DNA from: RYN-230 sp963841695
Lineage (GTDB): Bacteria; Actinomycetota; Actinomycetes; Streptosporangiales; Streptosporangiaceae
DNA length: 64,000 nucleotides
Reading direction: 5' to 3'
NCBI GenBank assembly: GCA_963841695.1
Contig: CAWJDQ010000007.1
Location: forward strand, 310,001 to 374,000
Within the stretch, counting starts at the first letter, position 1; the number at the start of each line of letters is the position of its first letter. The translations under genes and the position numbers were made by a program. Of this stretch, positions 1-8,486 are shown one piece after another. The notes under the pieces are model-generated. The model was given only the letters and a program-made list of their open reading frames with translations. It did no database searches and had not been told where the DNA came from.

Positions 1-1271
1 ACCGGGTCGGGCAGCTCGGTCACCCCCATCGCCCGCAGGTCAGCGGCGCGCAGCAGGCCGTGCCGCCGGAGCAGGTCAGCCGCGGCGGGCACGGCGGGCC
101 AGGTGCCGAGTTCGCGGCCAGCCGCGGCGGCCGCCCCCCGGCGCCGGAACGCGGGCGGGGCCGGGTCCAGCACGATGGCGCCGACCAGCGGCGGCCACCC
201 CAGGCGGCCTGGGCGGCCCGGCCCAGGCCGCCCGGGCGAACCAGGCGGGCCGGCGCCGTCGCCGTGGCCCGCGTGGGCGAAGGCCACGGCGGCCGACCCG
301 GGGTCACGGAGCAGCAGCCGGTCGCCGACGTGCAGCGGCAGCGGGTCGTCCAGGGTGAGCCGGGCGATCAGGCCGCCCAGCGGGCGCACCCGCGCGGTGG
401 TCCGCGCCGACCCCGCGTGCACGGTGAGCTGCCGCGGCGGGCGGTCCCCGGCCGCGGCGAGGCGGACGTCCAGCGTGGCGGCCAGCGTCCACCGGCCCCG
501 CTCGACCAGCGCCATGCCGCGCCCGGGGCTCACCCGCTCCGCGCCGCGCAGGTTCAGCGCCACCCGGGCCACCCCGGTCACCTGGCCGACCGGCTGCTTC
601 AGCGTCTCGATGCCCCGCACCCGCACCGCCTCCATGGACGGAGTGAGCAGCAATTCCTGCTTGCCGCGGATGGTCCCGGCGGGCAGGGTGCCGGTCACCA
701 CCGTGCCGCTCCCCCTGATCCGGAACGCCCGGTCCACCCACAGCCGGACCGGGGCGGCCGGGTCCGGGCGGGGCAGCCGGGCGGCCAGCCGGTCCAGGGC
801 GTCCCGGAGGCCGGGCAGCCCCAGGCCGGTGCGGGCACTGACCGCCACCGCCTCGACCTCGCCGAGGCTGCTCGCGGCGAGCCTGGCCAGCCCCTGGCGG
901 CGGGCCTCGGCCGGATCGGCCAGGTCGGAGCGGGTCACGGCGAGCAGGCCGTGGGTGATGCCGAGCGCGTGCACCGCGGCCAGGTGCTCCTCGGACTGCG
1001 GCATCCAGCCCTCGTCGGCCGCCACGGTGAACAGGACCGCGGGGACGGCACCTACCCCGGCCAGCATGTTGGGCACGAAGCGCTCGTGCCCGGGCACGTC
1101 CACGAACGCGACCTGCTGCCCGCTGGGCAGCGTCATCCAGGCGAAGCCCAGGTCGATGGTGAGGCCGCGGCGCCGCTCCTCGGCCCAGCGGTCCGGTTCC
1201 ATCCCGGTCAGCGCCCGGACCAGGGTGGATTTCCCGTGGTCAACGTGCCCGGCGGTGGCGATGACCTGCAT
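1..1271 (-). CDS. selB: Selenocysteine-specific elongation factor SelB (3' part beyond the left edge)
   Basis: Translating the minus strand from the ATG at 1271 gives a SelB-type GTPase: the G1 loop GHVDHGKST at about residues 8-16, the switch region RGLTIDLGFAW, and DVPGHERF as G3. SelB delivers Sec-tRNA to ribosomes stalled at a UGA followed by a SECIS hairpin. 423 codons are visible; the C-terminal winged-helix domains that read the SECIS lie beyond position 1. tRNA-Sec and selD are in this same window, which supports the assignment over EF-Tu or EF-1-like proteins. Very GC-rich antisense frames cover the gene and are shadows. The start is chosen because it directly precedes the G1 motif, as in other SelB proteins. 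Confidence 0.93.
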   Translation of the reverse strand, partial: MQVIATAGHVDHGKSTLVRALTGMEPDRWAEERRRGLTIDLGFAWMTLPSGQQVAFVDVPGHERFVPNMLAGVGAVPAVLFTVAADEGWMPQSEEHLAAVHALGITHGLLAVTRSDLADPAEARRQGLARLAASSLGEVEAVAVSARTGLGLPGLRDALDRLAARLPRPDPAAPVRLWVDRAFRIRGSGTVVTGTLPAGTIRGKQELLLTPSMEAVRVRGIETLKQPVGQVTGVARVALNLRGAERVSPGRGMALVERGRWTLAATLDVRLAAAGDRPPRQLTVHAGSARTTARVRPLGGLIARLTLDDPLPLHVGDRLLLRDPGSAAVAFAHAGHGDGAGPPGSPGRPGPGRPGRLGWPPLVGAIVLDPAPPAFRRRGAAAAAGRELGTWPAVPAAADLLRRHGLLRAADLRAMGVTELPDP

Positions 1272-1477
1272 CTGGCCCCCGTCCCGGGAGCGGGCGCCGC
1301 GGGCGGGCGCGGGCCGGGCCGCCGCGGGGCCCGCCTGCGCCGGACCTGACTCCACGGGGCGACCCTACCCGGTGCGATTACGTACCCCTGGCGGTGCGCC
1401 GCATAAAGGCCGGCGGCCCGGGTAGTTGCGCGGCGCAGGATAAATGCCCTGCTGGACTGTTTGAGGGAGTGATCGAA

Positions 1478-2119
1478 ATGGCCGGGATGCTGCGTGTTCC
1501 CCGGAGCCGGGGCGCTTTGAACGGCGCCCTTCTTGTTTTGCTCGGCCTCTGGGGTGGCCTGGTCGCGTTCGTCGGGCCGTATTTCCACTGGGCCTACACC
1601 CCGGGCACCGCCTGGACGTACACGTCGGGCCGGCTGTGGCTGGAGATCCTGCCCGGTGCCGCGACCGTGCTCGGCGGGCTCATCCTGCTGGCCAGCCGGG
1701 TGCGGCCGGTCGCGATGTTCGGGGCCTGGCTGGCCGCGCTGGCCGGGGCCTGGTTCGCGGTGGGCCGGGTGCTCAGCCCGGCGTGGAACGCGCATGGCAC
1801 CGTGGCCCTGGGTGCGCCCATCGGCGGCAGCCTGCACCGGGCCCTGGTGGAACTCACGTACTTCACCGGGCTGGGCGTGATCATCGTGTTCCTGGCCGCG
1901 CTGGCCATCGGCCGGCTGACCGTGATCGGGGTCCGGGACGCGCGGCTCAGCGAGCGCGCGGCCGCGGGCGAGGCACCCGTCACCGAGCCGGCCGCCCCCG
2001 CTACCGACCCCGTCGTGTACGAGCGGCCGGCCGGGGAGCAGACCGAGGTAGTGCGGGACGCCGAGACCCCGGACGGCGAGGAGAACGTCACCCGCACCAC
2101 GGTCAGCCCGGGAAGCTAG
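1478..2119 (+). CDS. Actinobacterial integral membrane protein, unknown function
   Basis: A 213-residue protein with about four hydrophobic segments (roughly residues 15-35, 55-75, 78-97 and 130-150) and a polar, acidic C-terminal tail of about 60 residues. An aromatic-rich loop (GPYFHWAYTP, then WTYTSGRLWLEILPG) lies between the first two helices. I recognise the general type from actinomycete genomes but know no function. The ATG at 1478 has a GAGGGA ribosome-binding sequence about 10 bases upstream; a GTG at 1469 in the same frame is an alternative. It is divergent from selB (206-bp gap) and followed by a strong hairpin at 2172-2216. Confidence 0.7.
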   Translation: MAGMLRVPRSRGALNGALLVLLGLWGGLVAFVGPYFHWAYTPGTAWTYTSGRLWLEILPGAATVLGGLILLASRVRPVAMFGAWLAALAGAWFAVGRVLSPAWNAHGTVALGAPIGGSLHRALVELTYFTGLGVIIVFLAALAIGRLTVIGVRDARLSERAAAGEAPVTEPAAPATDPVVYERPAGEQTEVVRDAETPDGEENVTRTTVSPGS

Positions 2120-2171
2120 CCCGGGCGCACCGGTCCCACCCGGGAGGTGGCCCGCCATCTCCCGCCCAGCC

Positions 2172-2216
2172 CGGCAGGCCCGGGCCGCGGCGTGATGCCG
2201 CGGCCCGGGCCTGCCG
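2172..2216 (+). terminator. Strong GC hairpin after the membrane protein gene
   Basis: Two perfectly complementary arms of 19 bases (2172-2190 and 2198-2216) surround the loop CGTGATG. It starts 53 bp after the stop of the upstream gene. There is no T-run, as is common for terminator-like hairpins in high-GC actinomycetes. Confidence 0.7.
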
Positions 2217-2416
2217 CGCGTCATCCTCCGGGCCCGGCGGGCGACCTCCGGGCCCGGGCTGGCGTAATCGCCGCAGGCCGGCTCGCGGCGCTGCCGCAAA
2301 CGGCGCTGTTCTGACTCGGCGCCGGCTTGGATCAGACCCAGATCGGTGCGGCCCAGCCAGACGGAGCCACCACCGCCCGCCGGGGTGACCGCTCTGGCGG
2401 AGCGTGAAGCACCAGG

Positions 2417-2567
2417 AGCATCATGGATCACATTGGTTACGGGCAGCGCCGGCCTTTCCCACGCCCAGCGTCCACATTTCACGCCTGACGTGCGTCCTAG
2501 GGGGTGTTTTGTCCCGATTACGGCGCACGTTCGGCGTGAAATGTGGACGGGAGGGGCCAGCGTGACT
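2417..2567 (+). repeat. Hairpin-forming interspersed repeat, copy 1
   Basis: A 26-bp stem (2469-2494 pairing with 2524-2549, 24 of 26 positions complementary) encloses a 29-base loop that has its own GGG...CCC pairing. The element opens with AGCATCATGGATCACATTG and closes with GGGAGGGGCCAGCGTGACT. The same ends, the same loop core (GGG-N-GTTTT...CCCGAT) and a stem of the same length but largely different sequence recur at 9786-9914. The orientation is given as the strand that reads this way. No protein-coding sense was found. Homology may extend upstream to CCGCTCTGG at about 2388. Confidence 0.75.
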
Positions 2568-2792
2568 CGTGAGACCGCGGCCGCGCGGCCCGAACCTCGA
2601 AGCCGGTGACCTCAAGCCCAACTGCCCTGACCAGCCGTGGTGGCACGGCCACGCCGGTCGAAGCCGGTGCGCGTCCCGGCCGGGGGGCCGGGCGGGACGG
2701 GGCCGCTCGGCCAGGATTCAATGGCCGAGGGCGGGAATGAGAACAGGCAGGCGGAGCCTTTTCGTAAGAGAGCTGATGAGCAGGGGGGACGC
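2568..2792. other. Non-coding stretch between repeat copy 1 and the first small gene
   Basis: Together with 2120-2416 this leaves roughly 670 bp without a convincing gene. Open frames here lack family features and overlap each other on both strands. Apart from the hairpin at 2172-2216 and the repeat at 2417-2567, I see only the ribosome-binding sequence GGGGGGAC just before 2793. Confidence 0.5.
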
Positions 2793-3002
2793 ATGAGCAC
2801 GACGCCTGCCGCCGAGTTGGCCGCCACCCGGACCCGGTGGCCACTGTGGTCGATCCGCCCCGTGGGCCCCGGCAAGGGAACCGGTTTTACTGCCCGCCGT
2901 CACGGCGCCAGCGGATTAGATGATCTTTGGGCCCCGAGCCTGATCGCGCTGGAAGATCAGCTCCGTGAGTACCGGAAGGTCCCGCCGCGCCGGTCAGGCT
3001 GA
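2793..3002 (+). CDS. Small protein (69 aa), unknown; intact copy of a duplicated module
   Basis: Starts MSTTPAAELAATRTRWPLW and ends in an LREYRKVPPRRSG-like tail. The pattern is a short N-terminal helix, then W-x-I-R-P-V, a G-F-T-A-R-R-H-G strand, and a C-terminal L-x-A-P-S-L-x-x-L helix. Many actinomycetes encode small proteins of this general build, and the protein at 9496-9702 shows a similar pattern. I know no function. A GGGGGGAC ribosome-binding sequence precedes the ATG at 2793. The stop overlaps the stop of the convergent gene at 2994-3323. A broken second copy begins exactly 760 bp downstream at 3553. Confidence 0.55.
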   Translation: MSTTPAAELAATRTRWPLWSIRPVGPGKGTGFTARRHGASGLDDLWAPSLIALEDQLREYRKVPPRRSG

Positions 3003-3323
3003 CTTACGCTCGGCATGAGTCACGCTGAAGTGCAGCGGAAATTGCGGGTCACGGCAGCGGTGATAACGCAGCGCACCGCACACCGGGCAGTTGCGGTCGC
3101 GGACGGCGGGATCCAGGTGAGCCCGGTCATCAGCGCTCAGCCGCACCGCGTAGGGCTCGCCCCCCTCCCGCCGGAGCGCGTTGCGCCGGGCCAGTTCGCG
3201 CAGGAACCCCTGGCCACTTGCCTCACATGGGCCGCAACGGCAGCCCTGGTACCAGGCCAGGAACGATCCATGCGGTGGGGGTGCGGGGGGAAGCTCCCGC
3301 CACGGTCCCGCGTCACCGGACAT
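2994..3323 (-). CDS. Small Cys-rich protein with an HG-x(5)-Y-x-x-GC-R-C motif
   Basis: About 109 residues from the ATG at 3323 (an in-frame GTG at 3341 and an ATG at 3449 are alternatives). Near residue 18 it has HGSFLAWYQGCRCGPC, a pattern seen in many short actinobacterial and actinophage proteins. A C-terminal part holds CPVCGALRYHRC, so metal binding through four or more cysteines is plausible. Function unknown. It is convergent with and overlaps the end of the small gene at 2793-3002; the pair forms a module that is duplicated, in decayed form, at 3553-4060. Confidence 0.5.
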   Translation of the reverse strand: MSGDAGPWRELPPAPPPHGSFLAWYQGCRCGPCEASGQGFLRELARRNALRREGGEPYAVRLSADDRAHLDPAVRDRNCPVCGALRYHRCRDPQFPLHFSVTHAERKSA

Positions 3324-3552
3324 CTGCGACACGCAGTTGACACTACCTTTGCCAGGCCCGTATCCGGCCCCGGCCGGCCAGCCGGGTTCTTCTGGCGGTG
3401 CCGCAAGCGCCGCCGGCCCGGGCCGTGACCCGGCCACCGCCGGGCGCATAACCCGGCCTCGCGGCCCGGCCGATCACCAGCGCCCCGAGACCCCGGCTGG
3501 CCTGCCTGAGCCACGGCACTTAAATTTTTAGGAAGTGACCAGCAGAGGACCT

Positions 3553-3775
3553 ATGAGCATGACTCCTGCCGCCGAGCTATTAGCCGCGGCTCGCATCCGG
3601 TGGCCGCTGTGTGGTCGATCCGCCCGGTGCGCCCGGGCCAGGAACCGGGTTGTCGCCCGCCGTCACGCAGCGTCCGGGCGCGGCGCGGCGATATTACCCG
3701 TCGTGTGGGTGCCGAATCTGACCGCTCTGGTGGCCGGCTCCGCCAATACCGGAAATTGCCATCGCCTGAGCGTGC
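3553..3775 (+). pseudogene. Decayed second copy of the 69-aa small gene
   Basis: The first codons (MSMTPAAELLAAARIRWPL) match the gene at 2793, but a two-base insertion (CTGTGTGG versus CTGTGG) shifts the frame around 3608. Later pieces such as VARRHAASG and LRQYRK lie in different frames, so at least three shifts are needed to follow the homology. The offset to the intact copy is 760 bp. An AGAGGACC ribosome-binding sequence is still present before the ATG at 3553. Confidence 0.65.
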
Positions 3776-3804
3776 GGCCCGCCCGGGCGTGCCGCGCTCA
3801 GCAT

Positions 3805-4060
3805 GCTCAGGAAGCCAGCTGCCGCTCCGGACGCGTCGCGGTGAAGTGCAGCGGGCAGCTGCGGGCGCAGGCCGCGGGGTGGGCCCGGTCGTCGGCGCTC
3901 AGCCGGTGCTGACCGGCGCCTCCGTGTCGCACCCCTGGACGAGCTGGCGGCCCAGTTCACGCAGGAAACTCTGCCCGCTGGCGTCGCACTGGTCACGCCG
4001 GCAGCCCTGGTACCAAGCCAGGAACGTACCGTCACGGCGGCGCCGGCGGCAGACCACGCC
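3805..4060 (-). pseudogene. Decayed second copy of the Cys-rich small gene
   Basis: GTFLAWYQGCRRDQCDASGQ and FLREL match the protein encoded at 2994-3323, but the first CxC has become CRRDQC. The rest (LSADDRAH, then a shortened CPLHF end) is in another frame and lacks the CPVC segment. The shared DNA CAGCCCTGGTACCA occurs at 3241 and again at 4002, an offset of 761 bp that agrees with the plus-strand partner. This indicates a tandem duplication followed by decay of this copy. Confidence 0.6.
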
Positions 4061-4214
4061 AGCGCACCGGCGCACCGGGCGGCTGCACCGCCACACGACA
4101 GTACTCGCCCCCGGCCACTCCGCCGGCCGCGCCCAGCGGTAATGGTCACCGCCCACCTGGCCTGGCCCTGCCCGTTATTGCCGGGATCCTACCCGTATGT
4201 GGGACCCGCGAAAT

Positions 4215-4230
4215 GGTCTGTTAACGGACC
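4215..4230. promoter_or_regulatory. 16-bp palindrome upstream of the permease gene
   Basis: GGTCTGTTAACGGACC is a near-perfect palindrome (7 of 8 pairs) in an AT-richer stretch 103 bp before the permease ATG. It is a candidate operator; no regulator is adjacent. The remaining sequence from 4061 to 4332 shows no gene. Confidence 0.35.
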
Positions 4231-4332
4231 GGACACCTGGCTAAGCAAAGCCGCATATTTCGGGTGCTTTACTATCGCCTCGGCCCGGAATGCCAGTTAT
4301 GATCACGCGGTGGCCAACCGAGAGGACCCCCG

Positions 4333-5791
4333 ATGACGGAGCAGCCTGCTTCTGTAGTTGGCATCCCGCCCGCGCCACCTGCCCGACTTGAGCCCAACGC
4401 CATCGGCGTAGCCCAGGACACGGTCATCGGCCTGGCCTCGTCCGCCCCGGCGGCCACGGTGGGCCTGTCGCTGTTCCTGCTCGCCTCCGCGACCGCCTAC
4501 GGCAGCGGGCCGATCCTGATCCTCACCGCGATCCCCATGCTGATCATCGCCAACGCCTACCGGCGGCTCAACATGTGGAACGCCAACTGCGGGGCCTCGT
4601 TCGAGTGGGTCGGCCGGGCCATCAATCCGTACCTCGGCTTCCTCACCGGCTGGCTGATGATCGTGGCCTATATCGTCGGCACGGTCAGCGGCGTCGAGGT
4701 ACTCGGCCCGTCGGTGCTGGCCGTGTTCGGCCACAGCTCGGCCAGCTCGTGGGCCTATGTCGGCATCGGCACCGCGGTCGTCGTGGTCATGGGGGTCATC
4801 GCGATCATCGGCATCAAGATCACCGCGCGTACCCAGGTCGGCCTGGCCCTGATCGAGTACCTGATCGTGATCGGCTTCTCCATCGCGGGCCTCATCTACG
4901 TGATCGGCCACCACCATGTTGGGACGACGGTGCCGATCACCCGGGGGTGGCTGAGCCCGAGCGGAATCGCCGGGAAGGGCAGCGCGGTTTCGGGCTTCCT
5001 GATCGCGGTGTTCATCTACGGCGGCTGGGACGGCACCCTGTACGTCAACGAGGAGGTCAAGCACCGCCGGGTCAACCCGGGCCGGGCCGCCATCATCGCG
5101 GTCGCCTTCCTCGCCGTCTTCTACACGCTGGCCCAGGTCGGCCTGCAGGGTGTCGTCTCGCCGAAGGCCCTGGCGGCCAACTCATCGTCCGCGCCGGTAT
5201 ACATCGCCGGGGTGCTCGGCGGCAGCGGCGGGGCCAAGACGATGGCGCTGGCCATCGCGCTGTCGGTGATCGCCACCACCGGCACCGGGATCGTGCTGAC
5301 CGCCCGGATCATCTACGGGATGGCCAGCTACCGGGTGCTGCCGGAGTTCCTCAGCAACGTGTCCCGCCGGTACGCCACCCCGGTGGCAGCCAGCGTCATC
5401 GTCGGCCTGCTGCTCATCGCCATCACCGCCGTCTACCTGCTGACCACCTCGGTGCAGAACGCGTTCGACGACGTGATCGCGGTGACCGGCCTGCTGTTCT
5501 CGATCTTCTACATCATGACCGCGCTGGCCATGATCGTGTACTACCGGCGCCGGATATTCAGCAGCGTGTGGGACACGCTTAATGCTCGGCATCCTGCCGC
5601 TCGGCGCGGCCGGCTTCCTGGGCTGGGTACTGGCCAAGTCGGTCGCGGCCGCGCCGAGCTCGCAGCAGTGGTCGCTGATCGGCATCATCGTGCTCGGCGT
5701 GCTGCTCATGCTGTCCGCGCGGTTCATCCAGAAGTCGCCGTTCTTCCACATCGAGCGGGAGAGCGACAGCAGCCGGGCCAGGCACGCCTGA
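4333..5791 (+). CDS. APC-superfamily amino acid permease, one frameshift near the 3' end
   Basis: A multi-spanning transporter of the amino acid/polyamine/organocation type. It has about 12 hydrophobic segments, the N-terminal signature around QDTVIGLASSAPAA, and GGWDGTLYVNEEVKHR in the middle, typical of this family. The reading frame runs from the ATG at 4333 to about 5578 (VWDTL), then continues one frame over from about 5582 (MLGILPLGAAGFLGWVLAKS) to the stop at 5789-5791. One extra base near 5579 (CTTAATG) would account for it. Without correction the product has a nonsense tail and lacks the last two helices. Substrate unknown. No operon partner; the next gene is convergent. Confidence 0.8.
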
Positions 5792-5809
5792 CCGGGCCGG
5801 GCGGCAGGC

Positions 5810-6748
5810 TCAGCGCAGGGCGAGGACCGGCCGGGCTTCCCAGTCGGTCCACAGCGGCCGGTAACCCTGCTGGCTCCAGAAGGGCGCGGACAGGGGGTTC
5901 ATCTGCTCGTAGTGCAGCAACGTGACCGCGATGCCTGCGGCGTCCGCGGCCGCGTGGTACACGTCGGCCAGCGCGGCGCCCACCCCGGCCCCGCGCGCCC
6001 CGGGCAGCACGGCCATCAGCTCTAGGTAGGCGGCCGGCGCCGGGCCGGCCATGGGCGCGATCCAGCCCGCAAGCTCCGGCTCCTGCGCGTACAGCAGGCC
6101 GACCGGGCTGGCGCCGCGCTCGGCCAGCCAGGTCCACGGCTCCGGCCGGGCGAGCCGTACCGTGGCTTCGCGGCGCAGCGCGGCCGCCGTGTCCGGCCGC
6201 TCGATGACCGTGCCGAAGTGCGCGTCGTAGCGGATCGTCTCCATACCTAGCGCGACCACGCTGTCCAGGTCTGTGGGCCCGGCTCGCCTGATCCGCAGTC
6301 CCGGCCCGGCCGCCGCGGCCCGCCCGGGACGGCCCACCGGCCGGGCCGCGATGATGGCCAGCGGGATCAGCCCGTGGGCCAGCAGCACCCGGTGCCCTTC
6401 GATGTCCCGGCTGGGCCAGGCCACCACGGCCGCGGTGTCGTCGGTATCGGCTCCAGGCGCGGCCGTCAGGTGCTCGCGCCACCGGGTCAGCAGCCCGTCC
6501 AGCGCGCCCCGCACGTCCCGGCCGGCTACCTGCGGGCCCAGCCGGAACTGGCGCGCCGCGCCCCAGGCCAGATCCAGCGACCCCGGTTCGCCGGCCCAGT
6601 GCTCGCAGCGGCCGACCGCCCCTGGCACGGCCAGCAGGTCGCCGCCCGCCAGCACCGGCGGTGCGGGCAATAATGGGTCGATACCGGCCCAGCGCTGGGC
6701 GGTCCGGGCGGTGACGTCGCTCAATTCCTGCCCGGCCCGAACCGACAT
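5810..6748 (-). CDS. GNAT-family N-acetyltransferase, paralogue A
   Basis: 312 residues with an unrelated-looking N-terminal half (about 1-150) and a C-terminal GNAT domain. In the GNAT part, YLELMAVLPGARGAGVGAAL carries the acetyl-CoA-binding R/Q-x-x-G-x-G/A loop, followed by LLHYEQMNPLSAPFW and QGYRPLW. The second of two nearby ATGs (6748) is chosen because AGGAGG lies 6 bases upstream of it, while it abuts the ATG at 6754. It closely resembles the protein at 7469-8431 along its full length, so the two are paralogues that flank a third GNAT gene. Substrate unknown. Confidence 0.8.
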   Translation of the reverse strand: MSVRAGQELSDVTARTAQRWAGIDPLLPAPPVLAGGDLLAVPGAVGRCEHWAGEPGSLDLAWGAARQFRLGPQVAGRDVRGALDGLLTRWREHLTAAPGADTDDTAAVVAWPSRDIEGHRVLLAHGLIPLAIIAARPVGRPGRAAAAGPGLRIRRAGPTDLDSVVALGMETIRYDAHFGTVIERPDTAAALRREATVRLARPEPWTWLAERGASPVGLLYAQEPELAGWIAPMAGPAPAAYLELMAVLPGARGAGVGAALADVYHAAADAAGIAVTLLHYEQMNPLSAPFWSQQGYRPLWTDWEARPVLALR

Positions 6749-6959
6749 GCGCATCCTCCTGACACCGGGCTGGCCAAAGCGGTCTCAGTCTGCCATATCG
6801 GGCGGCCGGGCTCCGGAGCGGCGCGGTGCCCACCTGCCCCGCGCCGCAGCGGGAGAGCGACGCCTCCCGGCACTGAGACCGGTCCGGTGCCCGCGGCTCA
6901 TGGTCACCGCGCCGGAAACTCCGTAGTCCGGTGAGTGGGGCTGCGCTTATCATCTCGGC

Positions 6960-7472
6960 ATGCCTCAGCTCGAACTCCTGCGCTCCGACCATGCCCCGGC
7001 CCTGCTTGAGTTCGAGCGCGCGAACCGGGCCTACTTCGCCGCGTCGATCAGCGACCGGGGCGACGACTTCTACGCCAACTTCGACGCGGAGCACGCCGCC
7101 CTGCTGGCCAAGCAGGCCACCGGGCAGTGCCTTTTCCACGTGCTGGTGGGCGAGGACGGCGAAGTGCTCGGGCGATTCAACCTGGTCGGCGTGGAAGACG
7201 GCTCAGCCGAGCTCGGCTACCGGATGGCCGAGCAGGCCGCGGGGCAGGGACTGGCCACCGCCGCGGTACGCGAGCTCTGCGCCCGGGCCGCGGCCGAGTA
7301 CGGCCTGACCTCGCTGTGGGCCCGCACCACGCTCGGCAATACCGCTTCGCGCATCGTGCTGGCCCGCACCGGATTCGTGCCGACCGGTGAGGTCGAGGTG
7401 GCTGGCCGGCCGGGCCAGCGCTTCGCGCGGGATCTGCTGGCGGTCCCGGAGAACGGCCATCCAGCGAGCTAG
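6960..7472 (+). CDS. GNAT-family acetyltransferase, RimJ/RimL type
   Basis: 170 residues forming a single GNAT domain. It has a DxEHAALLAKQATGQ helix region, GRFNLVGVEDGSAELGYRM, the acetyl-CoA site AGQGLATAAVRELC, and a C-terminal TTLGNTASRIVLARTGFVP, typical of ribosomal-protein or small-molecule alanine acetyltransferases of the RimJ/RimL group. It lies between, and opposite to, two GNAT paralogues of a different subfamily. Its stop at 7470-7472 overlaps the end of the downstream convergent gene by 4 bases. Confidence 0.82.
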   Translation: MPQLELLRSDHAPALLEFERANRAYFAASISDRGDDFYANFDAEHAALLAKQATGQCLFHVLVGEDGEVLGRFNLVGVEDGSAELGYRMAEQAAGQGLATAAVRELCARAAAEYGLTSLWARTTLGNTASRIVLARTGFVPTGEVEVAGRPGQRFARDLLAVPENGHPAS

Positions 7473-8431
7473 CGGAGCGTGCTGGCCGGCCGGGCTTCCC
7501 AGGTGGTCCATAGCGGCCGGTACCCCTGCTGGCCCCAGAACGGCCCGGACAGCGGGTTGACCTGCTCGTAGTGCAGCAGCGTGACCGCTACCCCGGACTC
7601 ATCCGCGGCCCGGTGCAACTGCTCCACCAGCGCGGCGGCGACCCCGCGGCCACGGTGGCCGGGCAGCACGTCCATCAGCTCGAGGTAGGCCACGGGCGCC
7701 GCCCGCACCATCGGGGCGATCCAGCCCGCGAACTCCGGCCGTTCCGCGTAGAGCAGGCCGACCGGGTCGCCTTCGCGTTCGGCCAGCCAGACCCAGGGCC
7801 CGGCGGCTCCCAGCACCTGGGCAGCCTCATGGCGCAGGGCGGCGGGCGTCTCCGGGCGCTCGATGACCGTGCCGAAGTGGGCGTCGTAGCGCACCGTCTC
7901 CAGGCCGAGCCGCACCACCGCGTCCAGGTCGTCCGGGCCGGCCTGGCGGATCCGCACCCCCGGCTCCACCGGCACCGCGGCCGCGGCCCGTCTCCCGGCG
8001 GCCCGTGCGGCGATGACCGCGCGCGGGGCCAGCCCGTGCCGCAGCAGGGCCAGGGGCCCGTCAACGTCCCGGGTCGGCCAGGTCAGGATGGCCGCAGTGT
8101 CCTCGTCCGCCGTCTCAGGCACGGCAGCCAGATGGTCGCGCCACCGGGTCAGCAGCTCGTCGAGGGCCGCGGGCACGTCCGGCCCCGCGATCTGCGGGGT
8201 GAGCTGGAACCGGCGGGCCGCCCCCCAGGTCAGCTCCAGCGACCCAGGCTCCCCGGTCCAGTGCTCGCAGGTGCCCAGCGCGGCGACCGAGCCGTCCGCG
8301 CCGGTGACGGCCAGTTCCGCCCCGCACCCGCCGGGAACCGCCGCGGCGGGCAGCAGCGGGTCGACCGCGGCCAGCCGCCTGGCCGCTCGCTCAGCGAGGC
8401 CGCGGGCGGTATCCCCGGTAACTGACGGCAT
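7469..8431 (-). CDS. GNAT-family N-acetyltransferase, paralogue B
   Basis: 320 residues, colinear with paralogue A (5810-6748). Shared blocks include CEHWTGEPGSLELTWGAARR, YDAHFGTVIERPET, YLELMDVLPGHRGRGVAAAL (acetyl-CoA loop RGRGVA) and QGYRPLWTTWEARP. A GGAGGT ribosome-binding sequence lies 5 bases before the ATG at 8431. The N-terminal half may be a degenerate second GNAT fold. The substrate is not predictable from sequence. Confidence 0.8.
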   Translation of the reverse strand: MPSVTGDTARGLAERAARRLAAVDPLLPAAAVPGGCGAELAVTGADGSVAALGTCEHWTGEPGSLELTWGAARRFQLTPQIAGPDVPAALDELLTRWRDHLAAVPETADEDTAAILTWPTRDVDGPLALLRHGLAPRAVIAARAAGRRAAAAVPVEPGVRIRQAGPDDLDAVVRLGLETVRYDAHFGTVIERPETPAALRHEAAQVLGAAGPWVWLAEREGDPVGLLYAERPEFAGWIAPMVRAAPVAYLELMDVLPGHRGRGVAAALVEQLHRAADESGVAVTLLHYEQVNPLSGPFWGQQGYRPLWTTWEARPASTLR

Positions 8432-8486
8432 GAGCGACCTCCAGGTACGTTGCCGGCCCCGGGGCGGCGCCTCCAGGAGCGGGACG

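Noticed and set aside
60..1425. Two overlapping plus-strand frames of about 430 codons
   Set aside because: They are shadows of selB, whose GTPase motifs are clear on the minus strand.
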